Positions 6,482 to 15,460 of a stretch of 45,394 bases of DNA are shown piece after piece. Below the pieces are notes generated by a model. That model made no database searches. It was not told the origin of the DNA and worked only from the letters and a program-made list of their open reading frames with translations. A program made the translations under genes and the position numbers. Source of the DNA: a virus; IMG/VR virus record IMGVR_UViG_3300030329_004340, positions 1-45,394 of that record; one strand, 5' to 3'. Position 1 is the first letter of the stretch; every line of letters begins with the position of its first letter.

Positions 6482-8512
6482 ATGATTCCGATAGATAAAA
6501 GAGCAGAACAAATAAGACAGATATGGAGAAGGTGGCATGACGCCAGAAAAGACTGGGATGTGCATGCAAGAGAAGATATTGATTTTTATTTAGGGAATCA
6601 GTTTACTCCACAGGAAATGGATGAACTTCAATCAAGGAATCAATCAAGTGTTCCTTTAGACAGACTTTATTCTGCTATTGAACAGTTCAAGGCTATTATA
6701 ACTTCAAAACCACCAAAGTTTTCTGCGGTTGGTAGAGAAGACTCTGATGTTAAACTTGCAAATGTATGGAAAGGTATTCTTGAATATATATGGGATATAT
6801 CTGATGGCAATGAAGTATTTAAACAAGTTGTTCATGACTATGCAGTAACAGGTCTTGGTTATTTTTATGCTTATGTTGATAGAGAAGCTGATTATGGAAG
6901 AGGTGAAGTTAAGTTCACATATGTTGACCCATTTAGAGTAGCGGTTGACCCTAATGCAAGAAGTAAGTATTTTGATGACGCTACAGGAATAATGTTATCA
7001 ACTATACTATCGAAGCCACAAGTAGTTGATTTATATCCGCAATTGGCTCAAGAAACTGAAGATGGTAAATTATTAATTGATGAGTTAGAAAACTATTCAG
7101 ATGATGATACTTTTCCAAATACAACAAATGAAAGGACTAAAGGTTCTTTTACTCCTGATGTTGTTAAAGATTATGATAGAGAAGAAGGTTCAGAAAAATA
7201 TCAATTAATAGAATATTTTAGCAAGGTTAAAGTTCCGTTTTATAGAATTGTAAATATGCAATCAGGGGAAGAAAGAGTTCTTGATAATGAAAACTTACAA
7301 AAATTCCTATCTGAAAGAGAAGTTGAGAAAGCATTTAATCAAGGATTACTTGATATTGTGCCTATAACACAAACAAGAGTTAAGGTGACTTGTGCTTTAG
7401 GTCAAATTATATTATATGAATATGTTTTAAATACTGATAAGTTCCCCATAGTTCCTCTTCCAAATATATGGACTAATACACCTTATCCTATGAGTGATGT
7501 TAGAAAAAACAAGGACTATCAAAGATTTTTAAATAAAACTATGTCATTAATAACCTCACATGCACAAGCTGCAGCAGGTTTAAAATTATTAATACCTCAA
7601 GGGAGTGTTGAGGATATTGAGGAGTTAGAAAGAGATTGGGCAAATCCAAATGCAACAATAGAGTATGACCCATCAATGGGTGAGCCTCATTTTCCATCAC
7701 CTCAACCACTTGCAAGTTCTATTATGCAATTGCCTCAAATGATATCCCAATATATTGATTTAAATATGGGTATATTTGAAATGCAACAAGGAAATGCAGA
7801 AGTTGCTCCAAGAACTTCATCTGCTACGATGATGTTAGAAGATTTTGGGCAAAGAAGAAGTAAATCTAAATTAAGAGATATTGAAGGTGGATTAAGAAGA
7901 TTAGGACAAGTGATATATAATTTAGCTAAAGGGCATTACACATATCAAAAAACATTTAGAATTGTACAACCCAATAATGATTTAACTGAATATATGGTTA
8001 ATAAAAGAATGTATAAAGATAAAACAAATGAATTGAAAGCAATAGAAAATGATATTTTATTAGGGCAATTTGATATAAGAATTATTGGTAACTCTACAAT
8101 GCCATCAAATAAATGGGGAGAATGGAATATTCACATGGAAGCTTTCCAAGCAGGGCTAATTGATAGACAAGAAGCTCTTGGAAGCACAGAAATCTATGAT
8201 AAAGAAGGAGTTATGCAAAGAATGGATATTGTACAACAATTACAACAAAAATTACAAGGTGCAGAAGAGCAAATTAAAAAATTAACAGGTGATTTACAAA
8301 CCTCTAATAGAGCAGAGGTTCAATCACGAAAGCGTACAGAGGTAGAAAAATTCAAGGCTCAATTGAAGGGCCATGAAAGTGAAAGCAAGAGTGCTAGTAA
8401 ACTTGCTATTAATAAACTAGAGAATGCGGTTAAACTTGAAACTGAGAAATTACGAATGAGTAGTGACGCTCAGAAACAAATTCAGAAATCGCAATCAAAA
8501 GGAGATAAGTAA
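6482..8512 (+). CDS. Portal protein, P22-like family
   Basis: A 676-residue protein with the pattern of the P22-type portal family: an N-terminal helical segment (RRWHDARKDWDVHARED), FYLGNQFT, then RNQSSVPLDRLYSAIEQ and KPPKFSAVGRE, a central wing/stem region, and a long C-terminal coiled coil from about residue 585 to the end. Twelve copies would form the DNA channel at one capsid vertex, binding terminase outside and the neck proteins after packaging. It directly follows TerL and precedes the scaffold-like gene in a TAATG overlap. It begins its own predicted transcript. Confidence 0.85.
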   Translation: MIPIDKRAEQIRQIWRRWHDARKDWDVHAREDIDFYLGNQFTPQEMDELQSRNQSSVPLDRLYSAIEQFKAIITSKPPKFSAVGREDSDVKLANVWKGILEYIWDISDGNEVFKQVVHDYAVTGLGYFYAYVDREADYGRGEVKFTYVDPFRVAVDPNARSKYFDDATGIMLSTILSKPQVVDLYPQLAQETEDGKLLIDELENYSDDDTFPNTTNERTKGSFTPDVVKDYDREEGSEKYQLIEYFSKVKVPFYRIVNMQSGEERVLDNENLQKFLSEREVEKAFNQGLLDIVPITQTRVKVTCALGQIILYEYVLNTDKFPIVPLPNIWTNTPYPMSDVRKNKDYQRFLNKTMSLITSHAQAAAGLKLLIPQGSVEDIEELERDWANPNATIEYDPSMGEPHFPSPQPLASSIMQLPQMISQYIDLNMGIFEMQQGNAEVAPRTSSATMMLEDFGQRRSKSKLRDIEGGLRRLGQVIYNLAKGHYTYQKTFRIVQPNNDLTEYMVNKRMYKDKTNELKAIENDILLGQFDIRIIGNSTMPSNKWGEWNIHMEAFQAGLIDRQEALGSTEIYDKEGVMQRMDIVQQLQQKLQGAEEQIKKLTGDLQTSNRAEVQSRKRTEVEKFKAQLKGHESESKSASKLAINKLENAVKLETEKLRMSSDAQKQIQKSQSKGDK

Positions 8513-9213
8513 TGAGTACATTAAAAAGAGAAAATCTAAGTACAACTTTAGGTGAAACTCAAGAGAATGTAGAAGTAGGCAGTCAACATGAAGGGAGTTC
8601 TGAGACTAATTGGGAAACTCAAGCTAAGTATTTTCAATCAGAAAAAGACAAACTTTATGCAGAAAATCAAAAACTTAAACAATATGAGCAACTTGGACAA
8701 GTATTGGAATCTAGACCAGATGTTGTCGAAAATATGACACAGATGTTAAAAGGTGAACCAAATCAAGAGCAAATAGAAGTAAGTCGAGATGAATTTGACA
8801 GTTGGGAAGCCTATAATGACCCACAATCGCCTTCATATAAGTTAAGAATGCAACAAGAAGCAAAAATAATCGATGAAAAGGTTAATCAGCGTCTAAGTAA
8901 AATAGAGCAAAAAGCTGGAATAGATTCACTTGAATCTCAACTTAGAAATAGAGGATTAAATGATGAGCAAGTTAAATCATTTTTTGAATTTGCAAATCAA
9001 AGTCCTGCAAACCATGGAATCGATGGTGCTATTAAAATGTGGCAAGCTGTAACTAATGTGGAGACAAGAGAGAATCCGCTAGATGCTATCCGTAACAATC
9101 AAAATCTTCCACAAAGTGGAGGAGTCCTACAAGGACAAAGTCCTTCTACAAAGTCGGAATCTGATAGTGCATGGGAAGCTATAGTGGGTGCAAGTGACAA
9201 GAATGTATTTTAA
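8512..9213 (+). CDS. Probable capsid scaffolding protein
   Basis: A 233-residue acidic, glutamine- and glutamate-rich protein. Residues 38-65 have heptad-type spacing. Position between portal and major capsid protein, acidity, coiled-coil content and low complexity are typical of internal scaffolds that guide prohead assembly. The ribosome binding site AAAGGAG lies upstream, and the start overlaps the portal stop (TAATG). No protease domain is visible here, so any maturation cleavage must come from elsewhere. Confidence 0.65.
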   Translation: MSTLKRENLSTTLGETQENVEVGSQHEGSSETNWETQAKYFQSEKDKLYAENQKLKQYEQLGQVLESRPDVVENMTQMLKGEPNQEQIEVSRDEFDSWEAYNDPQSPSYKLRMQQEAKIIDEKVNQRLSKIEQKAGIDSLESQLRNRGLNDEQVKSFFEFANQSPANHGIDGAIKMWQAVTNVETRENPLDAIRNNQNLPQSGGVLQGQSPSTKSESDSAWEAIVGASDKNVF

Positions 9214-9223
9214 TTAAATAACA

Positions 9224-9265
9224 CCATCCTACTTGAAGATGCGAAAGCATAGTTGATAGAGGATG
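9224..9265 (+). promoter_or_regulatory. Structured leader before the capsid gene
   Basis: In the 68-nt gap before the capsid gene, CATCCT (9225-9230) pairs with AGGATG (9260-9265). ACT (9231-9233) pairs with AGT (9251-9253), and ATGC-GAAA-GCAT (9239-9250) forms a stem with a GNRA tetraloop. No T-tract follows, so it is not a classical terminator. It may stabilise or regulate the capsid message. Confidence 0.45.
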
Positions 9266-9281
9266 AAATTGGAGAAGTAAA

Positions 9282-10673
9282 ATGGCAACAGTAACAGCTG
9301 GGCAATTAAAAGCCACAAACATTACAGCTGCTGCGACAAGTGCTGACTATGGTCAAGCACCTGACCAAAGACGATTGTACGACTTTGGGGACAGAGTTGC
9401 AGAGCTAAGTCCAGAAGAATCTCCATTTTTTGTATATTTAAATAAAATGTCGAAATCGCCAACCAATGACCCTGTTTTCAGATTTTTAGAAAATAGGTCT
9501 AAAATCGATTGGACAACTAGAAGTTTTGAATTAGCCGCTGATGTTAATGGTGGCTCTGCAGTAAGTGAAGGAACTCAATATTCTTTTACTGTAGATGATT
9601 CAAGCTCTGGTAGTGCAACTGATGTTAATTGGTTACAAAAAGGCATGGTATTTGCGGTTCAAGTACTAGATGCTGCAGTTGGAACTGCTTACGCTACAGT
9701 AAGAGTTGATAGCTCAGTAACTGATACAGGTTCAGCAAACACATTTACAGGTAGAGTTATTTCATTGCCTAGTTCTAGTTTTAGTACAGGTTATAATGTT
9801 CTATCTAATAATGATAAATGTCAAGTTATAGGCACATCTTTTGAAGAGGGCACAGGTTCACCTGATGTATGGTCAAAAGGTCTAGATGATGATTATGGTT
9901 ATACTCAAATCTTCAAAACTGCTGCTGAAATGACTAACACTGCGATTGCGACTAATTTAAGAGGATATGCAAATGAATGGAATAGAATCTGGAATCTTAA
10001 ACTAAGAGAACATAAAGTTGATATAGAAAGAGCAATGCTTTTCGGTCAACGAAATAGAGTAGATAGTATACAATATTCAGAAGGAATTGTAGGACATGTA
10101 ATTAAAAATTCTGCACCAACTTCTGGAGATGCTAACTTATCTTATGTTCCAGGTACAGCATATAATAGAACATTAGCAGAAGGTGAATTCACTTATGATA
10201 GGTTATTAACTGACTTTGAAGTCATTTTTGACCCTGCAAGAGGTGGTTCATCTGCTAAATTAGCTTTAGCTGGACTTCCTGTAATGAGTTTGTTTAACAA
10301 ATTCGGTGCAGGTGGTTTAATTAAAGAAACTAATGATGCTAATACATATCAACAATATAATATTGACAAGGAGTATGTGGAAGGTTCTTATGGACACAAA
10401 CTATTAGCTGTTAATACTATACATGGTGATTTGAATCTAGTTAGAGAACCCTTATTTAGAGGCTTTTCAAGTGCATACATGATGATTGTCGACATGGGTC
10501 AAGTTAAATATAGACCTTTAGTTGGTAATGGATTAAATCGTGACACTCATATTATAACTAATGTTCAACAAGCAGACGAAGATTTAAGAAAAGATATGAT
10601 TCTTACAGAAGCAGGTCTTGAAATAAATCTACCAGAAACACATTGCTTGTATAACTTTGAAGCGGTAACATAA
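9282..10673 (+). CDS. Major capsid protein (probable)
   Basis: A 463-residue protein placed directly after the scaffold-like gene, with a small beta-rich protein following: the usual place and size for a major capsid protein. Its N-terminal part has the AELSPEESPFFVYLNK segment that I associate with HK97-fold capsid proteins of uncultured podovirus-like phages. The middle is strand-rich (residues 85-200) and the C-terminal part alternates helices and strands. GGAG (9271-9274) precedes the ATG, and the leader carries a tetraloop hairpin. The HK97 fold is expected for tailed phages, not proven here. Confidence 0.75.
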   Translation: MATVTAGQLKATNITAAATSADYGQAPDQRRLYDFGDRVAELSPEESPFFVYLNKMSKSPTNDPVFRFLENRSKIDWTTRSFELAADVNGGSAVSEGTQYSFTVDDSSSGSATDVNWLQKGMVFAVQVLDAAVGTAYATVRVDSSVTDTGSANTFTGRVISLPSSSFSTGYNVLSNNDKCQVIGTSFEEGTGSPDVWSKGLDDDYGYTQIFKTAAEMTNTAIATNLRGYANEWNRIWNLKLREHKVDIERAMLFGQRNRVDSIQYSEGIVGHVIKNSAPTSGDANLSYVPGTAYNRTLAEGEFTYDRLLTDFEVIFDPARGGSSAKLALAGLPVMSLFNKFGAGGLIKETNDANTYQQYNIDKEYVEGSYGHKLLAVNTIHGDLNLVREPLFRGFSSAYMMIVDMGQVKYRPLVGNGLNRDTHIITNVQQADEDLRKDMILTEAGLEINLPETHCLYNFEAVT

Positions 10674-10687
10674 GGAGGTTATGAATA

Positions 10688-11155
10688 ATGAGAAGTGATG
10701 TATTAAATAAGAATAGTGCAAAATATGGCGGACGCGTGCAAAATGTTGTTTTTGTAACAGATGCAGCTACAGCAAGTATTTCAGCTAATGATTCAGGAAA
10801 GATTCATGTTATGCCTGACTTAACAGCTGATTGTACTATTACATTACCTACAGAAGAAGTTGGTCTTTCTTATGAATTTTGGTATGGCGGCACAGCTGCT
10901 GATGCTCAAGATTGGATTATAAAGACTACAGGAAATAGTAACTATATGATTGGTGGTTTAGTTGGACACGATACTGATAATGGTGGAGATGATACTGCAG
11001 TCATAGATTCAGATAATGATAGTAACTCACAACTTAGTGTATTTACTCCAATAGCAGGCACATGTGTTAAGCTTGTTTGCGATGGAACAGTATGGTATGT
11101 TAATGGTTCTGTTATTTCTGCAACAGATACTTTCTGTGCTTTTGCTGACCAATAA
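10688..11155 (+). CDS. Beta-rich virion protein, probably capsid decoration
   Basis: A 155-residue protein rich in Thr, Ser, Gly and Asp, predicted almost all beta. It begins 15 nt after the capsid gene with AAGGAGG as ribosome binding site. Features are TADCTITLP (residues 47-55), a WYGGTAADAQDW segment and an ending of CAFADQ. Position and composition suggest a decoration protein on the capsid surface. No enzymatic motif is visible, and a head-fibre protein is an alternative. Confidence 0.55.
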   Translation: MRSDVLNKNSAKYGGRVQNVVFVTDAATASISANDSGKIHVMPDLTADCTITLPTEEVGLSYEFWYGGTAADAQDWIIKTTGNSNYMIGGLVGHDTDNGGDDTAVIDSDNDSNSQLSVFTPIAGTCVKLVCDGTVWYVNGSVISATDTFCAFADQ

Positions 11156-11178
11156 ACCGAATCAATAAGGTTTAATAG

Positions 11179-11234
11179 TTTTGTAGAACTATGGGAGTTG
11201 TCGTATAAAGGATAGCTCCCAAATCTACTAAAAA
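11179..11234 (+). promoter_or_regulatory. Strong intergenic RNA hairpin
   Basis: GGGAGTTGTC (11193-11202) pairs with GATAGCTCCC (11211-11220), ten pairs including two G-U. This is closed further out by GTAGA/TCTAC (11183-11187 with 11224-11228) and TTTT/AAAA. It lies in a 138-nt gap between two capsid-associated genes. No uridine tract follows, so it is more likely an mRNA processing or stability element than a terminator. Confidence 0.5.
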
Positions 11235-11293
11235 TTTTGATTAACATAACAAACCCATTCATGCTCAGCCAGGGCTTAGGGTAGGAGGTAAAA

Positions 11294-11824
11294 ATGGCAG
11301 AAACAGGATTACACAAATATAGTGTACAAGAAAAACTCAACAAAATGGATGTTGACATTATTGACATCTCAGCCACATTAACTGGCGATGGAACATCAGG
11401 CGATTTAATGTTTGATACAACGGAAATAGCAAATGCAGTAGCAGTTAATGGCGGTTCAGGAATTCTTCAATCAGTAGTAGCTATAGCGACAGATAATGGA
11501 ACAGATGCAAGTGGTGATGGTGCTAATATAACAGGTGCATGGAAACTTGTAATTACATCTGATTCAACAAGTATAGGTACTGTGAGTGATGCAATAGGAG
11601 CAGACACTTCAACAAGAGCAGTATTAGATGGTATATGTTGCATTGTGGATATGACAAGTGTTACAGACCATGGTTATTTTGGAGTATTTAGTAAAGAAAA
11701 TATAGGAGCTATTGTAAAAGCTGCTTCTGGAACTACAAGCTTATATGCTTATGGAATCACTAATTCTACTAATGATTATAATGGAGCTACTATTACACTT
11801 AGATTAGGCATAGTTAAAGATTAA
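11294..11824 (+). CDS. Beta-rich virion protein
   Basis: A 176-residue protein with a short helical start (HKYSVQEKLNKMD) followed by a Gly/Thr/Asp-rich beta domain. It is probably a second decoration or head-vertex protein, judged by place and composition. GTAGGAGG precedes the ATG. The stop overlaps the start of the next gene (TAATG), so both are probably made together. No known domain is recognised with confidence. Confidence 0.6.
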   Translation: MAETGLHKYSVQEKLNKMDVDIIDISATLTGDGTSGDLMFDTTEIANAVAVNGGSGILQSVVAIATDNGTDASGDGANITGAWKLVITSDSTSIGTVSDAIGADTSTRAVLDGICCIVDMTSVTDHGYFGVFSKENIGAIVKAASGTTSLYAYGITNSTNDYNGATITLRLGIVKD

Positions 11825-12594
11825 TGTTTATATCTAAAAAAATAGCAATCTCAGGAGGAGATATTTTTAGAGATGATTATTCTGTAGCTTTTGGTGGTAC
11901 TGATGAATATATAGATACAGGAACAACATTTCAATCTACTTTTAGAGGAGACCATTCTTATTCTATGTGGATAAAACCTGATGATGGACAGCCAAGTGGT
12001 ACTACACACATGTTCCTTGGAACTAAAGATTCAAGTGAAGATTATATATATGGAGCTATACTTGAGAGTGGAAAGATAAGATATTTTTTTAAGGCAAATA
12101 ATGATAATGACCAGCTAGATACTGATACTGCTGTATTTACAGATGGGCAGCAAGAATGGACTCATATAGCTATAACAGCTCAAAAAAGTGCCTCTTTAGG
12201 ATTTAAATTGTATGTTAATGGAGTCCTACATAAAGAACAAAATAGCAGTGCAACAAGTTCTGAAAATTGGGAAGCATATACATCGTCTACAAACTTTCTT
12301 ATAGGTGCTTATAATAATGAGGGTACCGCTGCACTTCCTTATGAAGGAGGTATGTCTGATTTTGCAATATATAATAAGGTATTATCTGCAAGTGAAGTTT
12401 TTTCAATATATAACAATAGACAGCCATTTAATCATAATGATTCTTCATTTAAAGGTAATTTAGTTACTTGGTATAGAATGGGAGATGGACTTGAGAGTGG
12501 TGGAGGAAGTACTATGTATGATATGGCAGGTTCCAATAATGGCACTTTAACTAATATGGATACTGGAGATATTCAAGGAGATGCTCCAAAATGA
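11824..12594 (+). CDS. LamG/concanavalin-like virion protein
   Basis: A 256-residue protein matching the laminin-G/concanavalin A-like jelly-roll pattern (Laminin_G_3 type): VAFGGTDEYIDTG (residues 19-31), YSMWIKPDDG (about 42-51), EWTHIAITAQ (115-124), LYVNGVL (134-140), and FAIYNKVLSASEV near 180-192. These domains bind carbohydrate or protein. On a phage head it would be a surface protein that may touch host glycans or mucus-like material. It is cotranslated with its neighbours by TAATG and ATGA overlaps. The carbohydrate role is inferred from the fold family. Confidence 0.7.
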   Translation: MFISKKIAISGGDIFRDDYSVAFGGTDEYIDTGTTFQSTFRGDHSYSMWIKPDDGQPSGTTHMFLGTKDSSEDYIYGAILESGKIRYFFKANNDNDQLDTDTAVFTDGQQEWTHIAITAQKSASLGFKLYVNGVLHKEQNSSATSSENWEAYTSSTNFLIGAYNNEGTAALPYEGGMSDFAIYNKVLSASEVFSIYNNRQPFNHNDSSFKGNLVTWYRMGDGLESGGGSTMYDMAGSNNGTLTNMDTGDIQGDAPK

Positions 12595-12827
12595 TATTTG
12601 ATAATAGAAAATGGTTAATAATTAATGTATCTGATGTTACGGATGAAATGATTGAGAATGCAATAGAAACATCAAGAGATACTCTTAGAATATCATTAGA
12701 TGGAAGTAAGACAATATTAAAATATGATGGAAGAAAGCCTAGTTGTTTTTATGGAATCGATACTTATACACATTCTGAAATATTAAAAGAGTTAACTAAA
12801 AGTGATTGGAGTCAAGATGTCATATAA
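12591..12827 (+). CDS. Hypothetical protein
   Basis: A 78-residue protein with a strand-helix-strand look: MIFDNRKWLIINVSD, then a helix with DEMIENA, then LRISLDGSKTILKYDG. The start overlaps the LamG gene stop (ATGA). It lies between virion genes and may be an accessory of the LamG protein, but this is guesswork. No family recognised. Confidence 0.6.
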   Translation: MIFDNRKWLIINVSDVTDEMIENAIETSRDTLRISLDGSKTILKYDGRKPSCFYGIDTYTHSEILKELTKSDWSQDVI

Positions 12828-13152
12828 AACAAGAAAAAATTTTAAACCTCATATGATGTATGGAGATAATAAGTCTAAAAAAGCTAATACTTATGAAGAA
12901 CACTTAGATTTGCAAAAAAAAGGTTGGGGGCATACTAAAAAATATGAAAAAGGTGGACTAATGAAAGGGCCTTCACATAAACATGGTGGAATTCCTATTG
13001 AAGTTGAAGGTGGAGAAATTGTAATAAATAAAACTGAAAACAATGCAGCAGGTAAACATGAGAAGGATTTATTAGCATTAAATAATAATCCTGATGATTT
13101 TGAGATTATAAGAAAAACTGATGCAAGAAAGCGAAGTAAGAGGATATCATAA
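12817..13152 (+). CDS. Small protein with HGGIPIEVEGGE motif
   Basis: A 111-residue protein. I choose the ATG at 12817 over the one at 12802 because GGAG (12805-12808) is well placed for it. The C-terminal half contains HGGIPIEVEGGEIVINK (about residues 53-69), a motif I remember from a conserved but uncharacterised protein next to neck and tail genes of many uncultured phages. The N-terminus is basic. Its start overlaps the upstream gene by 11 nt. A virion assembly role is likely from context only. Confidence 0.6.
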   Translation: MSYKTRKNFKPHMMYGDNKSKKANTYEEHLDLQKKGWGHTKKYEKGGLMKGPSHKHGGIPIEVEGGEIVINKTENNAAGKHEKDLLALNNNPDDFEIIRKTDARKRSKRIS

Positions 13153-13355
13153 TGAAAATATACTTTTGTATATGTGGGAATAAAGTAGAAATAAATAAAA
13201 ATGAAACAAAAGAATGCGATTGTGGAAAAGTATTTGGGAGTTCTGGTTCTTTATCTGATTACATAAATATGAGAAAAACATTAAGTGGAACTACTAAAAT
13301 GGAGTTTAATACAATAACAATGGATGATTCTATAAAAGGAATGAATAATGGCTAA
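13152..13355 (+). CDS. Small zinc-ribbon-like protein
   Basis: A 67-residue protein with CICG (residues 6-9) and CDCG (residues 22-25), a compact pair of Cys-x-Cys turns that could hold one zinc ion, followed by a helical, Met-rich tail. The start overlaps the stop of the previous gene (TAATG), and its end overlaps the next start by 8 nt. Function unknown. It is the third cysteine-based mini-protein in this genome. Confidence 0.6.
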   Translation: MKIYFCICGNKVEINKNETKECDCGKVFGSSGSLSDYINMRKTLSGTTKMEFNTITMDDSIKGMNNG

Positions 13356-14556
13356 TTTTGATGCACAAATACAAGATTTAGTTGGCACAGGTTTTACAGA
13401 CCAAACCGCAATGGATACTTGGATGACTGAAGGTGCAAGGGAGTTAATTAATTTATTCCCACCAAATTTATTGTTTCAATGTGCGACAGAAAGTACTTTA
13501 AATCATTCAACGACAACATTAACAAATATGGATACAAAAGGCTCTGTATTGGGAGTTACAAGGAGTGATGGAAATATCCAACATCCATGTAGAGAAATTC
13601 CAGGATTATATAGAGGAAGAGCAACTGATTCTAAGGATTTAATGTTTTTTGGAAGTCCAAGTGACCCTGTATACTATATATGGAATAATATTTTAAGTGT
13701 TGCTCCTACTCCAAATCAAAGTGAAACAGCAATAATTCAACATATATCTTATCCAAGTATTGATGCATCAGGAGAAAGCTCTATATCAAATTTCCCAGAT
13801 AATGCAGAATATCTAGTAGTTTTATATGCTGCGAAGAAAGCATTACAACAACAATTAAATAGCAAGCAAAGTGACTTGCCAACAGATATATCGGCTCCAG
13901 CATTGGCTAGCGTTGGTTCATCCCTGCCAACCTATTCCGCACCAAGCTCGTTTGTACTTATTCCCCCGCCAGCTGGAGCTGATGTTGATTTATCATCAAT
14001 AACATTTTCTTTTCCTAATGTTCCAGTAGCATCTCCAAATTTTGCAGATATAGACAATTGGATTACGACGGAAGAAGATTCTGAAATGGCGGCAGCAAGA
14101 ATACAAGCAGTTAGTCAAGAATTAGCTGAATATGGTACTAATATACAATCTTACTCAGCTGAAGTGACTAAGGAGACTCAAAGATTTCAAGCAGAAATTG
14201 CTAAAGCTTTACAAAAATATCAAGCTGAAACTGGTTATGATTTGGGATTATATAATGCAGAAGTTCAAGCCCAAGTTCAAAGATTTAATTCTGATTTACA
14301 AAAAAATACTGCAAATTTCACAAATGACTTGCAAAAGTATCAAGCAGAGTTTGCAAAAGTATCTTCTGATAATCAAAACACATTAGCAAAGTATACTCAA
14401 GATTTAGCTAATTATAATCTTAAAATGCAAAAGCATACTGCTGATTATCAATGGCTTCAAGGACAATATGCAATCGTTGAAGCAGATTATCAAAAAGGAG
14501 TACAAGCATTAATTGGAGGTGGTGCAACACCTCCACAACAACAAGGAGGAAAATAG
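13348..14556 (+). CDS. Probable neck / head-tail connector protein with long coiled coil
   Basis: A 402-residue protein. Residues 1-180 look like a folded domain (DAQIQDLVG, TWMTEGARELINLFPP, then DPVYYIWNNILSVAPTP) that I associate with connector proteins of uncultured podovirus-like phages. A Pro/Ser-rich linker (about 180-225) follows, then a long helical region (230-390) with repeats such as QKYQAE and LQKYQAEFAK, probably a coiled coil. It would form part of the neck below the portal. The C-terminus ends PPQQQGGK. The exact connector role is inferred from position and architecture. Confidence 0.55.
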   Translation: MANFDAQIQDLVGTGFTDQTAMDTWMTEGARELINLFPPNLLFQCATESTLNHSTTTLTNMDTKGSVLGVTRSDGNIQHPCREIPGLYRGRATDSKDLMFFGSPSDPVYYIWNNILSVAPTPNQSETAIIQHISYPSIDASGESSISNFPDNAEYLVVLYAAKKALQQQLNSKQSDLPTDISAPALASVGSSLPTYSAPSSFVLIPPPAGADVDLSSITFSFPNVPVASPNFADIDNWITTEEDSEMAAARIQAVSQELAEYGTNIQSYSAEVTKETQRFQAEIAKALQKYQAETGYDLGLYNAEVQAQVQRFNSDLQKNTANFTNDLQKYQAEFAKVSSDNQNTLAKYTQDLANYNLKMQKHTADYQWLQGQYAIVEADYQKGVQALIGGGATPPQQQGGK

Positions 14557-15042
14557 ATGGCGGCAGATAGAGCAACAGTTAGCGTATCGGCATCTCTATT
14601 GCCTGATGAAATAAAAACATCGGTTGGTGGAACAACAGTTTATGACCTAGATGATTTAGGTGATAATAATAAATGGGTTTATACACTTACTAATGTTGGA
14701 GCATCATCTGAGGATTTAATAACAACAAGTGCTACTTATTTAGGGCAAGGAACATCTGAAGAAGGTGCAACTGGAACTACACAAGGAACAGATGATGTAG
14801 TATTTTTATTTGTTAAGCATACTGGAACTACAGATGGAAGTACTTCAACTACAGCAACATTAAATCTACATTTAAGTGCTGGTACTGCAACAGGTTCAGC
14901 GGTTGGAGATATAGTTTTAAAACCAAATGAATGTTTTTTTGCAAGATTAGGTAATACAGAAATTGACGACATTAACGCAGATTCATCATCAGGAACTATA
15001 CAAGCTATGGTATTTGCTATATGTGATGATGGTGGAGTGTAG
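14557..15042 (+). CDS. Beta-rich virion protein
   Basis: A 161-residue Thr/Ser/Gly-rich protein predicted all beta, in a neck gene cluster. It begins immediately after the connector stop, which suggests coupled translation from the GGAGG at 14546-14550. Its composition resembles the small beta-sandwich proteins at 10688, 11294 and 16829, so it may be a head, neck or tail surface protein. No specific family recognised. Confidence 0.55.
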   Translation: MAADRATVSVSASLLPDEIKTSVGGTTVYDLDDLGDNNKWVYTLTNVGASSEDLITTSATYLGQGTSEEGATGTTQGTDDVVFLFVKHTGTTDGSTSTTATLNLHLSAGTATGSAVGDIVLKPNECFFARLGNTEIDDINADSSSGTIQAMVFAICDDGGV

Positions 15043-15056
15043 GATAGGAGAATAAT

Positions 15057-15452
15057 ATGGCAAAAAGAGATTATCCTAATGATTATTTTTGTTGGTATAA
15101 TGATGATGAAAGATTAGCAATATTATGCTTAGATACTACCTCTACAGATTCTAGTGAAAGAACAAATGAGAGGTGGGACACATATCAAAGCGATGATACT
15201 ACAAATGGTTTACGAATTACATATCATTCTAAATATGAAAAGTTAACTTCATTAACAGATAGCTTAAAAAACAAAGGTGGTTTAGATAGCGGATTACATA
15301 ATTCTATAGTATGCTATGTTAAAGCTAGATTATTAGAAGATGCAGGAGATATACAAAAAGCACAATATTTTAGAGCAATGTATGAGAGAACACTTAAACA
15401 ATACCCTTCAAGAAAATCAGGGGTTAGAGGTTTATCTGTTCCTAGATTATAG
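15057..15452 (+). CDS. Probable neck/adaptor protein
   Basis: A 131-residue protein. It begins with an aromatic-rich stretch (YPNDYFCWYNDDERLAIL) and continues with helices ending KARLLEDAGDIQKAQYF and the basic SRKSGVRGLSVPRL. From memory this arrangement is conserved in uncultured podovirus-like phages beside connector genes. A role joining portal and tail is plausible but untested. GATAGGAG lies before the ATG. Confidence 0.55.
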   Translation: MAKRDYPNDYFCWYNDDERLAILCLDTTSTDSSERTNERWDTYQSDDTTNGLRITYHSKYEKLTSLTDSLKNKGGLDSGLHNSIVCYVKARLLEDAGDIQKAQYFRAMYERTLKQYPSRKSGVRGLSVPRL

Positions 15453-15460
15453 GAGTTAAT

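Noticed and set aside
10942-11376. Minus-strand ORF of 144 codons over the decoration genes
   Set aside because: It lies opposite two well-supported rightward genes inside a uniform rightward operon, and its composition is typical of an antisense shadow.
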